Source: CANKBT01 sp038235705 | Lineage (GTDB): Bacteria; Actinomycetota; Actinomycetes; Mycobacteriales; SCTD01 | Direction of reading: 5' to 3' | NCBI GenBank assembly: GCA_038235705.1 | Contig: JBBSTR010000009.1 | Coordinates: forward strand, 1 to 48,872 | Length of the DNA stretch: 48,872 bases | Part shown: positions 1 through 6,685 of the stretch, piece after piece | Layout: each line of letters begins with the position of its first letter | Numbering within the stretch: position 1 is the first letter of the stretch | The notes under the pieces: model-generated | The model's input: only the letters and a program-made list of their open reading frames with translations | Told to the model about the DNA's origin: nothing | The model's database searches: none | Translations under genes and position numbers: made by a program

Positions 1-1
1 C

Positions 2-250
2 GACGACGGACCCCTGGTCGCGCTGGCCGACGTGCGCGTCGGCCAGGCGGTCGTCGTTCGACGGATCGACGAGCACCTGCAGACGCTGGCGGCCAGCATG
101 GCGGTCCTCGAGGACGGGCAGATCCGGCCCGGGGTCACCGCACAGGTGGGCGCCGCCGAGGACGGGCGGCTGAGCCTGCGGGTCGCCGGCGCCCACGAGC
201 CGCTGCTCGTCGACTCCGCCATCGCCCGCGGGGTCTTCGTCAGCGTCTGA
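2..250 (+). CDS. DtxR-family metal-dependent regulator, C-terminal part (5' end outside window)
   Basis: The reading frame is open from the left edge and ends at a TGA, leaving about 82 residues. They read as the FeoA/SH3-like C-terminal domain of DtxR/MntR/IdeR repressors: a 'L-A-D-V-R-V-G-Q' strand, 'VVVRRIDE', then 'IRPGVTAQV' (the usual G-x-x-P-G turn), and a final 'ARGVFV' strand. In such proteins this domain follows a winged helix and a metal-binding dimerisation domain and helps sense Fe2+ or Mn2+. The N-terminal DNA-binding part is not visible, so which metal is sensed cannot be told. The stop overlaps the stop of the convergent hydrolase gene by 11 bases. Confidence 0.7.
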   Translation, partial: DDGPLVALADVRVGQAVVVRRIDEHLQTLAASMAVLEDGQIRPGVTAQVGAAEDGRLSLRVAGAHEPLLVDSAIARGVFVSV

Positions 251-950
251 CCAGTCCGGGCAGCAGGTCCAGCCAGCCGCGCACGGCCCGTCCTACGTCG
301 GCCAGCGCCTCGTCCTGCTCGCTCCGGCGTACGACGAACGCGTGGTTCCCGCCGGGCACGACCGTCACCGTCCGCCCCGGCCGGGCCTCCGGCAGGCCGA
401 ACGCGTCGCGACCGCCCTGGACCACCAGCACCGGGACCTCGGGCAACGCCAGCTCGGGCTCCCGGGACGGCGACCCCGGCCGCTGGGGCTGCAGGGGGAA
501 GGCCAGGCACAGCACCCCCGTCGCGCCCGTGCGTCCCGAGGTGCGGCAGGCCACCCGCGCCCCAGCGCTGCGCCCACCCACGACCGTCACGACGTCCGTC
601 GGCAGCTGTGCCATCACACCGAGCCACGCCTCGTCCAGGCGGGCAGGCGCCTCCGCGACCCTCCGGCCGGCAACCCGCCACGGCTGCTCGACCAGCAGCA
701 CGTCAAGCCCTACCGCCAGCGCCGCGTCCCGAGCCGCCAGCAGGTCCGGCTCGAACCGACCCGGGTCCCGGGCGTGCGGGGCGCCTCCGGCGTCGCTGTA
801 CGAGGCGCCTCCGCTGTACGGGGCGCCTCCGGCGCCGTGGCCCAGCACGAGCCGACCACGCCCTCCACCCTCTCCCCAGCACCACACCCGCGCCGTCCCA
901 CGCGGTGTGTCGAAGTGGTGACACGCAGTCCCGTCACGGTTCTCCGTCAC
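240..950 (-). CDS. alpha/beta hydrolase, dienelactone-hydrolase/KANL3-Tex30-like
   Basis: A 236-residue soluble hydrolase. The oxyanion-type 'LGHGAGG' lies near residue 37, the nucleophile elbow 'GGRSAGARVA' places Ser128, and 'GGRDAFG' (Asp182) and 'GGNHAF' (His203) complete a catalytic triad, in the order of the KANL3/Tex30-like branch. The substrate is unknown. A longer frame to 995 is open, but I prefer the GTG at 950 because a TACCCT box lies exactly 7 nt before it, the pattern of a leaderless actinobacterial gene. Right after the oxyanion motif sits a short run of Gly-Gly-Ala-Pro/Ser-Tyr-Ser units (residues 41-58) encoded by near-identical repeats, unusual in this fold. It is divergent from the methyltransferase gene with only 23 bases between the starts. 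Confidence 0.82.
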   Translation of the reverse strand: MTENRDGTACHHFDTPRGTARVWCWGEGGGRGRLVLGHGAGGAPYSGGASYSDAGGAPHARDPGRFEPDLLAARDAALAVGLDVLLVEQPWRVAGRRVAEAPARLDEAWLGVMAQLPTDVVTVVGGRSAGARVACRTSGRTGATGVLCLAFPLQPQRPGSPSREPELALPEVPVLVVQGGRDAFGLPEARPGRTVTVVPGGNHAFVVRRSEQDEALADVGRAVRGWLDLLPGLVRR

Positions 951-957
951 CTGTTGG

Positions 958-963
958 AGGGTA
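958..963 (-). promoter_or_regulatory. -10 box of the leaderless hydrolase gene
   Basis: On the minus strand the bases read TACCCT, followed by 7 nt and then the GTG start. Because the divergent methyltransferase begins at 974, the promoters of both genes must overlap in this interval or lie inside the opposite coding region. Confidence 0.55.
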
Positions 964-973
964 GACACGAACG

Positions 974-1753
974 ATGCCCCGCGCCCTGACGTCACCCCGG
1001 CTTCAGCCGGCGCTGACGACTCGTGTGCCGCGGGCGCTGCCGCAGGACACCTCGCCCTACTGGGCGTTCTACGAGCAGGTCGCTGTCAGGCAGGTCCTCG
1101 ACTGGGCCCCGGGCACGCCCGGCACGCTCCTAGACCTGTCCGGCTCGGCCTCCGGGCACGCCGCCACGCTCGCCGAGGCCGGTCACACCGTTCTGCGGGT
1201 CTCGGCGGACGCGCCGACGTCCGACGTGCGCCCCCTCGACGGGGTGGTGCGGGTCCAGGCAGACCCCTCGACCCTGCGCTGGCTCGCCGCAGGCAGCTGC
1301 GACGCCGTGCTCGCGGAGTCCCGCACCCTGCCGTGCCTCGGCCTGGAGGTGCTGGCCGACGACCTGTTCCGGGTGCTGCGGCCCGGCGGTCAGCTGTTGA
1401 TCGTGGTCGACTCGCTGATCCTCGGGCTGGGGCAGCTCGCGGAGCAGGAACGGTGGGCCGAGCTCGCCGACGTGAGCAGCGCAGACGTGCTCCTGGTCGA
1501 ACGGCCCGACGGTGCGCTCACCCGGTGCTTCCTCGCCGCCGAGCTGCGAGGGTTGCTCGAGCAGAGCGGCTTCGACGTCGCGTGGGTGCGTCCGCGCACC
1601 GTCCTCACGCCGCAGGCTGTCGACCGGGCCCTGGCCGCCGGCGGCCGGGCCACCCTCTCCCGCCTGGTCGCGAGCGAGCGGGAGATGGCGCCGAGCCACG
1701 GCGGCGAGGACCTCGGGCTGCACCTGGTGGCCAGCGCCGCTCGTCCCTCCTAG
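974..1753 (+). CDS. class I SAM-dependent methyltransferase
   Basis: A 259-residue protein of the Rossmann methyltransferase fold. Motif I is 'LLDLSGSASGHAATLAEAG' near residue 52, with a slightly weakened glycine pattern, followed by an acidic position after strand 2 ('RVSAD'). Then come 'CDAVLAESRTLPCLG' and 'DDLFRVLRPGGQLLIVVD' (the post-motif III signature) near residues 115-157. The C-terminal 90 residues have a helical region that may set the substrate. The substrate is not predictable. It starts with ATG; a GGAGG lies about 13 nt upstream, rather far for a ribosome site. The gene is divergent from the hydrolase and convergent with the DksA-like gene, so it is probably a single transcription unit. 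Confidence 0.75.
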   Translation: MPRALTSPRLQPALTTRVPRALPQDTSPYWAFYEQVAVRQVLDWAPGTPGTLLDLSGSASGHAATLAEAGHTVLRVSADAPTSDVRPLDGVVRVQADPSTLRWLAAGSCDAVLAESRTLPCLGLEVLADDLFRVLRPGGQLLIVVDSLILGLGQLAEQERWAELADVSSADVLLVERPDGALTRCFLAAELRGLLEQSGFDVAWVRPRTVLTPQAVDRALAAGGRATLSRLVASEREMAPSHGGEDLGLHLVASAARPS

Positions 1754-1761
1754 GCGACGGG

Positions 1762-2121
1762 TCAGGCCTGCTGCGCCTCGTGCTTCTCCTGGTCGGGCAA
1801 GCACCGAGCCGCCTCCGGCTTGAACTCCAGCCGGGCGGTCGGGATCTGCTCACCGCAGTCGACGCAGGCACCGTAGGAGCCGTCGTCGATGCGTCCGAGC
1901 GCGGCCTGGACCTCGACGCGCTGCGCGGCGTTGGCCTCGAGCATCGCGTGCTCACGGTCCACGTCGCTCGCGTCGTTGTCCCCGGCGTGCTGGCTCACGT
2001 GGCTGAGCTCCGAGCCCTCCTCGGCGTGCTCGGCCTCGAGGGTCGTGGTGGTGCTGTCGAGGTCGGCGAGGACCTGCTCCAGGGTCGTGCGGGCCTGCTG
2101 GACGTCAACCTCGGTGGCCAC
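1762..2121 (-). CDS. TraR/DksA-type zinc-finger protein
   Basis: 119 residues: a long charged coiled-coil region (about residues 5-80) and then a C-terminal TraR/DksA finger, 'CVDCGEQIP' followed by 'ARCLPD'. In DksA the finger is C-x2-C...C-x2-C and the protein enters the secondary channel of RNA polymerase. Here the fourth cysteine is replaced by aspartate in 'CLPD', so zinc binding may use Asp or be weaker. The start is GTG at 2121, with AAGGAG 10 nt upstream. The gene is convergent with the methyltransferase; 8 bases separate the stops. RNA polymerase or stress-response function is inferred from the family only. Confidence 0.8.
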   Translation of the reverse strand: MATEVDVQQARTTLEQVLADLDSTTTTLEAEHAEEGSELSHVSQHAGDNDASDVDREHAMLEANAAQRVEVQAALGRIDDGSYGACVDCGEQIPTARLEFKPEAARCLPDQEKHEAQQA

Positions 2122-2208
2122 GGGTGAGCGCTCCTTCGGATCGGGCGTGCGGGGGTCGCGCCCGAACCGGGCGCGTGTCGCACCTGCCCTACCCCGCGCC
2201 TGCCCCGG

Positions 2209-2889
2209 TCACCCTGCCTGGTCGGCGACCGGCTGAGCGAGCTCAGGGCCCTGGTTGCGCACGTTGCCGACGGCCGGGTCGACCTGCCAGGCGTCCAGCA
2301 CCCCGGGGACCGCTGCTGCCAGCAGCGCCGGGTCCGGCGCGACCTCGAGCGGGTCGAGCCAGGCGCTCCAGGCCGCGCGTGGCACGAGCAGCGGGGTCCG
2401 GTCGTGGATGGCGCCCGTGTCGTCCGCCGCGTCCGTGGTCAGCACCGTCGTGGTCAGCAGCCACGGGCTCCCCTCGCCGGCCCGCCACAGCTCGTACAGG
2501 CCCGCCATGGCGAGCGGCTCGCCGTCGCGTGCGCTGAGGAACCACGGCACCTTGCGTCCGCCGTCCCGCTGCCACTCGTAGTAGCCGTCGGCGGGGACCA
2601 AGCAGCGGCGTCTGGCGAACGCCGCCCGGAAAGCGGGCTTGTCGGCGACGGTCTCCCGACGGGCGTTGATCAGCCGTGCGCCGCCCTTCGGGTCCTTGGC
2701 CCACGAAGGCACGAGCCCCCAGCGGGCCACCCGCAGGATCCTGCGGTCCTCCCTCGCCAGCACGATGGGCACGGGGTCGGTCGGCGCCACGTTCCAGCTG
2801 AGCGCGAGCTGCTCCTCGGGCACCTCGTCGGCCCCGAAGTGAGACGCCAGGTCAGCGGCGCTCCGGCTGCTCGCGTATCGCCCGCACAC
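2209..2889 (-). CDS. SOS response-associated protein, YedK/HMCES family
   Basis: A 226-residue SRAP-domain protein. The family forms a thiazolidine cross-link between its N-terminal cysteine and abasic sites in single-stranded DNA, shielding them at replication forks. All key residues are visible: Cys2 (after removal of Met), Asn75 in 'INARRE', Glu105 in 'DGYYEW' and His162 in 'IHDRTP'. Length matches the family. The GTG start gives the mature Cys directly and follows a TAATGT box by exactly 7 nt, so the mRNA is probably leaderless. It is divergent from aroA. The C-terminal ~25 residues, rich in Pro/Val/Gln, are less conserved. Confidence 0.93.
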   Translation of the reverse strand: MCGRYASSRSAADLASHFGADEVPEEQLALSWNVAPTDPVPIVLAREDRRILRVARWGLVPSWAKDPKGGARLINARRETVADKPAFRAAFARRRCLVPADGYYEWQRDGGRKVPWFLSARDGEPLAMAGLYELWRAGEGSPWLLTTTVLTTDAADDTGAIHDRTPLLVPRAAWSAWLDPLEVAPDPALLAAAVPGVLDAWQVDPAVGNVRNQGPELAQPVADQAG

Positions 2890-2896
2890 GTCCGGG

Positions 2897-2902
2897 ACAT
2901 TA
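2897..2902 (-). promoter_or_regulatory. -10 box (TAATGT) of leaderless YedK/HMCES gene
   Basis: TAATGT on the minus strand, 7 nt before the GTG start codon. No ribosome-binding site is seen, in agreement with a leaderless transcript. Confidence 0.6.
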
Positions 2903-2943
2903 CGTCGAGCAGCCGCCCCTCGACCGCGCCTGGCATGCTCGCT

Positions 2944-2966
2944 CCCGCGGGCGCCTCTCCCGCGGG
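2944..2966 (+). promoter_or_regulatory. CCCGCGGG hairpin in the aroA leader
   Basis: The self-complementary octamer CCCGCGGG occurs at 2944-2951 and again at 2959-2966, with 7 bases between, so the two copies can form an 8-bp stem just before the AGGAGG ribosome site of aroA. The same stretch also holds a 16-codon ORF (ATG 2935, stop 2983-2985) whose stop overlaps the aroA GTG. Whether either affects translation is unknown. Confidence 0.3.
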
Positions 2967-2981
2967 ACCAGGAGGACCACC

Positions 2982-4262
2982 GTGACCACCGTTCCCGCAG
3001 AGCCCTGGGCCGCCCCCCGCGGTCACGCCCTGTCCGCCACGGTGCGGTTGCCAGGCAGCAAGAGCGTCACGAACCGAGCGCTGCTGCTGGCCGCGCTGGC
3101 GGACGGCACCTCGCTGGTGCGCCGACCGCTGCGCAGCCGGGACACCGAGCTGATGGCGGACGCGCTCCGAGTCCTGGGCGCCGAGGTGCTCGACACGCCG
3201 GACGGCGACTGGCAGGTGCGCGGGACCGACGGGGTGGCCCGCGGCGGCCGGGTCGAGGTCGGCAACGCCGGCACCGTCGCCCGCTTCGTCCCCCCGCTCG
3301 CTGCCCTCGTCACGGGTGAGGTGACGATCGACGGCGACCCCAGGGTGCGGGAACGGCCGCTCGGCGAGCTGCTGTCCGCCCTGCGCGCCCTCGGGGCCGA
3401 CCTGTCCGGCGTCGAGACGCTCCCGGTCACCGTGCGGGGCACCGGCTCGCTGAAAGGCGGCGAGGTCACCCTGGACGCCTCGGCCTCCAGCCAGCTGGTG
3501 AGCGGGCTGCTGCTGTCCGCCCCGCGCTACGACCGCGGGGTCACCGTCCGGCACGTCGGCCCGACGCTGCCGAGCGCACCCCACCTGGCGATGACCGTCG
3601 CGGCGCTGCGTGAGGTCGGCGGGGTCGTCGACGACACCGTCCCGGGCACCTGGACGGTGGCTCCGGGCCGGCTGCGGCCGAGGGACGCCGTCGTGGAGCC
3701 GGACCTGTCCACCGCCGCCGCCTACCTCGCAGCGCCTCTGGTCGCCGGCGGACAGGTGAGCATCGCCGGGTGGCCGACCATCACCACCCAGCCGGGCGCC
3801 GCGCTGCCTGAGCTGCTGGCCGCGATGGGGGCCCGGGTCACCCGGGACGGCGACACGCTGACGGTGGCGGCCGGCGAGCGGCTGGTCGGGATCGACGCCG
3901 ACCTGCGCGACGCCGGTGAGCTGACCCCGGTCCTGACCGCGGTGGCGGCGCTCGCCGACGGACCGAGCACCTTCACCGGGGTGGCTCACCTCCGGGTGCA
4001 GGAGACGGACCGGCTGAGCGCACTGGCCGACGGGGTCAACGCCCTCGGTGGCGACGTCCGCGAGCTTTCCGACGGGCTCGTGGTCAACCCGCGCCGCCTG
4101 ACCGGCGGCCGGCTGTCGAGCCATGCCGACCACCGGATCGCGATGGCCTGGGCGGTGCTGGGTCTGGGCGTGGACGGGATCCTGGTCGAGGACGTCCTCA
4201 CGACCCGCAAGACCGTGCCGGACTTCGTCGGCTCGTGGGACCGCATGCTCGTCGGCGACTGA
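2982..4262 (+). CDS. aroA: 3-phosphoshikimate 1-carboxyvinyltransferase (EPSP synthase)
   Basis: 426 residues, normal length for EPSP synthase, which joins shikimate 3-phosphate and phosphoenolpyruvate in the shikimate pathway. Visible signatures: 'LPGSKSVTNRALLLAAL' near residue 24 (phosphate and S3P contacts), 'VGNAGTVARF' with the substrate-binding loop near residue 97, the S3P-binding 'SASSQLVSGLLL' near 168, 'RVQETDRLSAL' near 342 and 'HADHRIAMAWAVLGLG' near 383. The start is GTG, 6 nt after AGGAGG. The next gene, rsgA, begins 5 bases after the stop, so the two are likely co-transcribed; the pairing of aroA with rsgA is common in Actinobacteria. Confidence 0.97.
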   Translation: MTTVPAEPWAAPRGHALSATVRLPGSKSVTNRALLLAALADGTSLVRRPLRSRDTELMADALRVLGAEVLDTPDGDWQVRGTDGVARGGRVEVGNAGTVARFVPPLAALVTGEVTIDGDPRVRERPLGELLSALRALGADLSGVETLPVTVRGTGSLKGGEVTLDASASSQLVSGLLLSAPRYDRGVTVRHVGPTLPSAPHLAMTVAALREVGGVVDDTVPGTWTVAPGRLRPRDAVVEPDLSTAAAYLAAPLVAGGQVSIAGWPTITTQPGAALPELLAAMGARVTRDGDTLTVAAGERLVGIDADLRDAGELTPVLTAVAALADGPSTFTGVAHLRVQETDRLSALADGVNALGGDVRELSDGLVVNPRRLTGGRLSSHADHRIAMAWAVLGLGVDGILVEDVLTTRKTVPDFVGSWDRMLVGD

Positions 4263-4267
4263 CCGCC

Positions 4268-5254
4268 GTGCCCCGCGAGCTGGACGAGGACGACGTACGG
4301 GTACGCCCGCGCCGCGGCTCCCGACCGCGCACCCGCACCCGACCCGCACACGCCGAGGCCGGGTCGGCACAGGTCGTCACCGTCGACCGCGGGCGGTTCC
4401 GGCTGCGGGACGACGACGGCAGGCTTCTCACGGCCGTGCGCGCCCGGGAGCTCGGCCGTCGCGCCGTCGTCGTCGGCGACGTCGTGTCCGTGGTCGGGGA
4501 CCTTTCCGGCGGGCCGGACGCGCTCGCGCGGATCGTTCGGGTCGCCGAGCGCACGTCGCTGCTGCGCAGGACCCCGGACGACACCGACCCGATCGAGCGC
4601 CCGGTCGTGGCGAACGCGGAGGTGTTCGTGGTGGTGACCGCGCTCGCCGACCCCGAGCCCCGGCCTCGGCTGATCGACCGGTGCCTGGTCGCCGCGTACG
4701 ACGGTGGGCTCACCCCGCTGCTGTGCCTCACCAAGGCCGACCTCGCCGCCGCCGACGAGCTGCTCTCGCTCTACACCCCGCTCGGGGTCGAGGCGGTCGT
4801 GACCGGACCGGGGCCGGACGACCCCGGCGTGCACGAGCTGGCCCGTCGGCTCGCCGGGCGCACGAGCGTGCTGTTCGGCCAGTCCGGCGTCGGGAAGTCG
4901 ACGCTGGTCAACCGGCTCGTGCCGGATGCCTTCCGCGCCGTCGGCGAGGTGACCGGGGTCGGGAAGGGCCGACACACCAGCAGCTCGGCCATCGCGCTGC
5001 TGCTGCCCGGCGGGGGCACCGTCATCGACACCCCGGGCGTGCGGTCCTTCGGGCTCGGGGCCACCTCGCCGGCGCGGGTGCTGGCGGCCTTCCCGGACCT
5101 CGCCGAGGCCGCGCAGGCGTGCCCGCCCGGCTGCACGCACCTCGCGGACGCGCCCGGGTGCGCGCTGGACGAGCAGGTCCGGCTCGGCGACGCGACGGCG
5201 GAACGGCTGGACTCGCTGCGGCGCCTGCTCGGTGCGCCGACCGGCGACGACTGA
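4268..5254 (+). CDS. rsgA: ribosome small-subunit-dependent GTPase A
   Basis: 328 residues from the GTG at 4268; the frame is open further upstream but inside aroA. It is a circularly permuted GTPase: after an OB-fold (about residues 25-100) the motifs appear in the order G4 'LTKAD' (about 153), G1 'GQSGVGKST' (about 203) and G3 'DTPGVRSFG'. A zinc-binding tail follows with 'CPPGCTH' and a later Cys. RsgA assists late maturation of the 30S subunit. The Arg-rich N-terminus ('RVRPRRGSRPRTRTR') probably contacts rRNA. The start lies 5 bases after the aroA stop with no strong ribosome site, which suggests translational coupling. Confidence 0.95.
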   Translation: MPRELDEDDVRVRPRRGSRPRTRTRPAHAEAGSAQVVTVDRGRFRLRDDDGRLLTAVRARELGRRAVVVGDVVSVVGDLSGGPDALARIVRVAERTSLLRRTPDDTDPIERPVVANAEVFVVVTALADPEPRPRLIDRCLVAAYDGGLTPLLCLTKADLAAADELLSLYTPLGVEAVVTGPGPDDPGVHELARRLAGRTSVLFGQSGVGKSTLVNRLVPDAFRAVGEVTGVGKGRHTSSSAIALLLPGGGTVIDTPGVRSFGLGATSPARVLAAFPDLAEAAQACPPGCTHLADAPGCALDEQVRLGDATAERLDSLRRLLGAPTGDD

Positions 5255-5358
5255 GGCTCACGTCCGCTCGACGGTGATCCACAGGTGACTCACAGGAAAG
5301 GCTCACGGCCACCTCAACGACGTGGGCGGAGGCTGGGTCCATCACCGACGGAGGACCC

Positions 5359-6531
5359 ATGACCATGACGACACCACCACCGCCCTACGGCTCCGGCTAC
5401 GAGCACTCCCCGTGGCCCGTCCCGACGCCGCCGCCCGCAGACGCGGCCCCCGTGCGCGCCGGAGTTCGACGCCGCACCGCCGCACTGCTGCTCGTCGGCG
5501 CCCTCGGAGCCGGGGCGGTCGGGGCCGGCATCACGCTCGCGGCCGACGGCCGCGGCGCCGGGGGCACCGGTGGGGGTGGCATCGCGGCCACGGTGGTCAG
5601 CACCAGCGGCGGGGGGTCCGGGGCCGTCGGCACCGCACAGTCCGCCGCGGCCATCATCGGCCCGAGCGTCGTGACCATCATGGAGCAGGGTCTGCAGAAC
5701 GGTCAGCAGATCGCCGGTACGGGCTCCGGCATCGTGATGAGCAAGGACGGCCTGATCGTCACCAACAACCACGTGGTGGCGGCCGCAGCGGCCGGGGGCC
5801 GGGCGACCGTCACCTTCCAGGACGGCACCACCGTCCCGGCGACGATCGTCGGGACCGACCCGACCAGCGACCTCGCCGTCGTGAAGGTCAACGCTCCCGG
5901 CAAGCTCGTGCCGGCCACCTTCGACACCGGCAAGCTCGTCGTCGGTCAGCCCGTCCTCGCCGTCGGCGCCCCGCTGGGACTGTCCAACACCGTCACCGAG
6001 GGGATCGTGTCGACGATCGGCCGCGCCGTCCGCACCGGCAAGAACGCCGACAGCCAGTCGGTGATCGACGCTGTGCAGACCGACGCCGCGATCAACCCGG
6101 GCAACAGCGGCGGCGCGCTCGTCGACCTGTCCGGCAGGGTGGTCGGCATGAACAGCGCCATCGCCACCGCCGGCGGGGTGGACGGCAACGTCGGCGTGGG
6201 CTTCGCCATCCCGGCGGCGGACGTCACCCGGGTCGCGAACGAGATCGTCAAGACCGGTCACGCCACGCACCCGCTGCTCGGCGTGAGCGTCGCGAACACC
6301 CAGGACGGCACCGGGGCGACGGTGCAGCAGGTCTCCGGCGCGGCGCAGACCGCCGGGCTGCAGGCCGGCGACGTCATCACCTCCGTCGACGGACGCTCGG
6401 TCACCGACGCCGACACGCTCATCGTCGCCGTGCGCGACCACGCGGCCGGCGACAAGGTCACGCTGACCTACCAGCGGAACGGCCAGAGCCGGACCGGTAC
6501 CGCGACCCTGCAGGCGGCACCGACGAGCTGA
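5359..6531 (+). CDS. HtrA-like S1C serine protease with PDZ domain, membrane-anchored
   Basis: 390 residues. A Pro-rich cytoplasmic N-terminus (1-35) leads to one membrane segment (about 40-62), then a Gly-rich linker and a trypsin-like domain with the full triad: His138 ('TNNHVV'), Asp171 ('TSDLAVVK') and Ser250 ('GNSGGAL'). A single PDZ domain covers about residues 290-385 ('AQTAGLQAGDVITSVDG'). The protease should act on misfolded proteins outside the membrane, like PepD/HtrA of mycobacteria. ACGGAGGACCC before ATG is a strong ribosome site. It lies alone between rsgA and the helicase. A second protease of this family is encoded at 23949-25043. Confidence 0.93.
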   Translation: MTMTTPPPPYGSGYEHSPWPVPTPPPADAAPVRAGVRRRTAALLLVGALGAGAVGAGITLAADGRGAGGTGGGGIAATVVSTSGGGSGAVGTAQSAAAIIGPSVVTIMEQGLQNGQQIAGTGSGIVMSKDGLIVTNNHVVAAAAAGGRATVTFQDGTTVPATIVGTDPTSDLAVVKVNAPGKLVPATFDTGKLVVGQPVLAVGAPLGLSNTVTEGIVSTIGRAVRTGKNADSQSVIDAVQTDAAINPGNSGGALVDLSGRVVGMNSAIATAGGVDGNVGVGFAIPAADVTRVANEIVKTGHATHPLLGVSVANTQDGTGATVQQVSGAAQTAGLQAGDVITSVDGRSVTDADTLIVAVRDHAAGDKVTLTYQRNGQSRTGTATLQAAPTS

Positions 6532-6544
6532 GGACCGGGTGCGA

Positions 6545-6639
6545 CTGCGTCCACCTCACGCAGAGGACCGGCCGCCCGAGGGCCGAGCTCCCGGAGAACC
6601 CGGCCTCCTGGTCCGGGCCGCCGCGAGAGGTGGACGCAG
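6545..6639. repeat. 13-bp perfect inverted repeat with 69-nt loop between htrA-like gene and helicase
   Basis: CTGCGTCCACCTC at 6545-6557 is repeated in inverse complement at 6627-6639. The loop is also self-complementary in part (GGACC with a later GGTCC), so the RNA could form a long branched hairpin. It starts 14 bases after the protease stop and ends 47 bases before the helicase start. It may be a terminator for the upstream gene, a structured leader, or a protein-binding site. There is no T-run. Confidence 0.5.
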
Positions 6640-6685
6640 CTGCACCCACCGCGACCGTCCGTCGAGCCTGCCCTCGGCGAGACTG

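Noticed and set aside
2935..2985. 16-codon ORF before aroA as a regulatory uORF
   Set aside because: The ATG has neither a ribosome site nor a TANNNT box, and the sequence is dictated by the CCCGCGGG hairpin; kept only as a remark.
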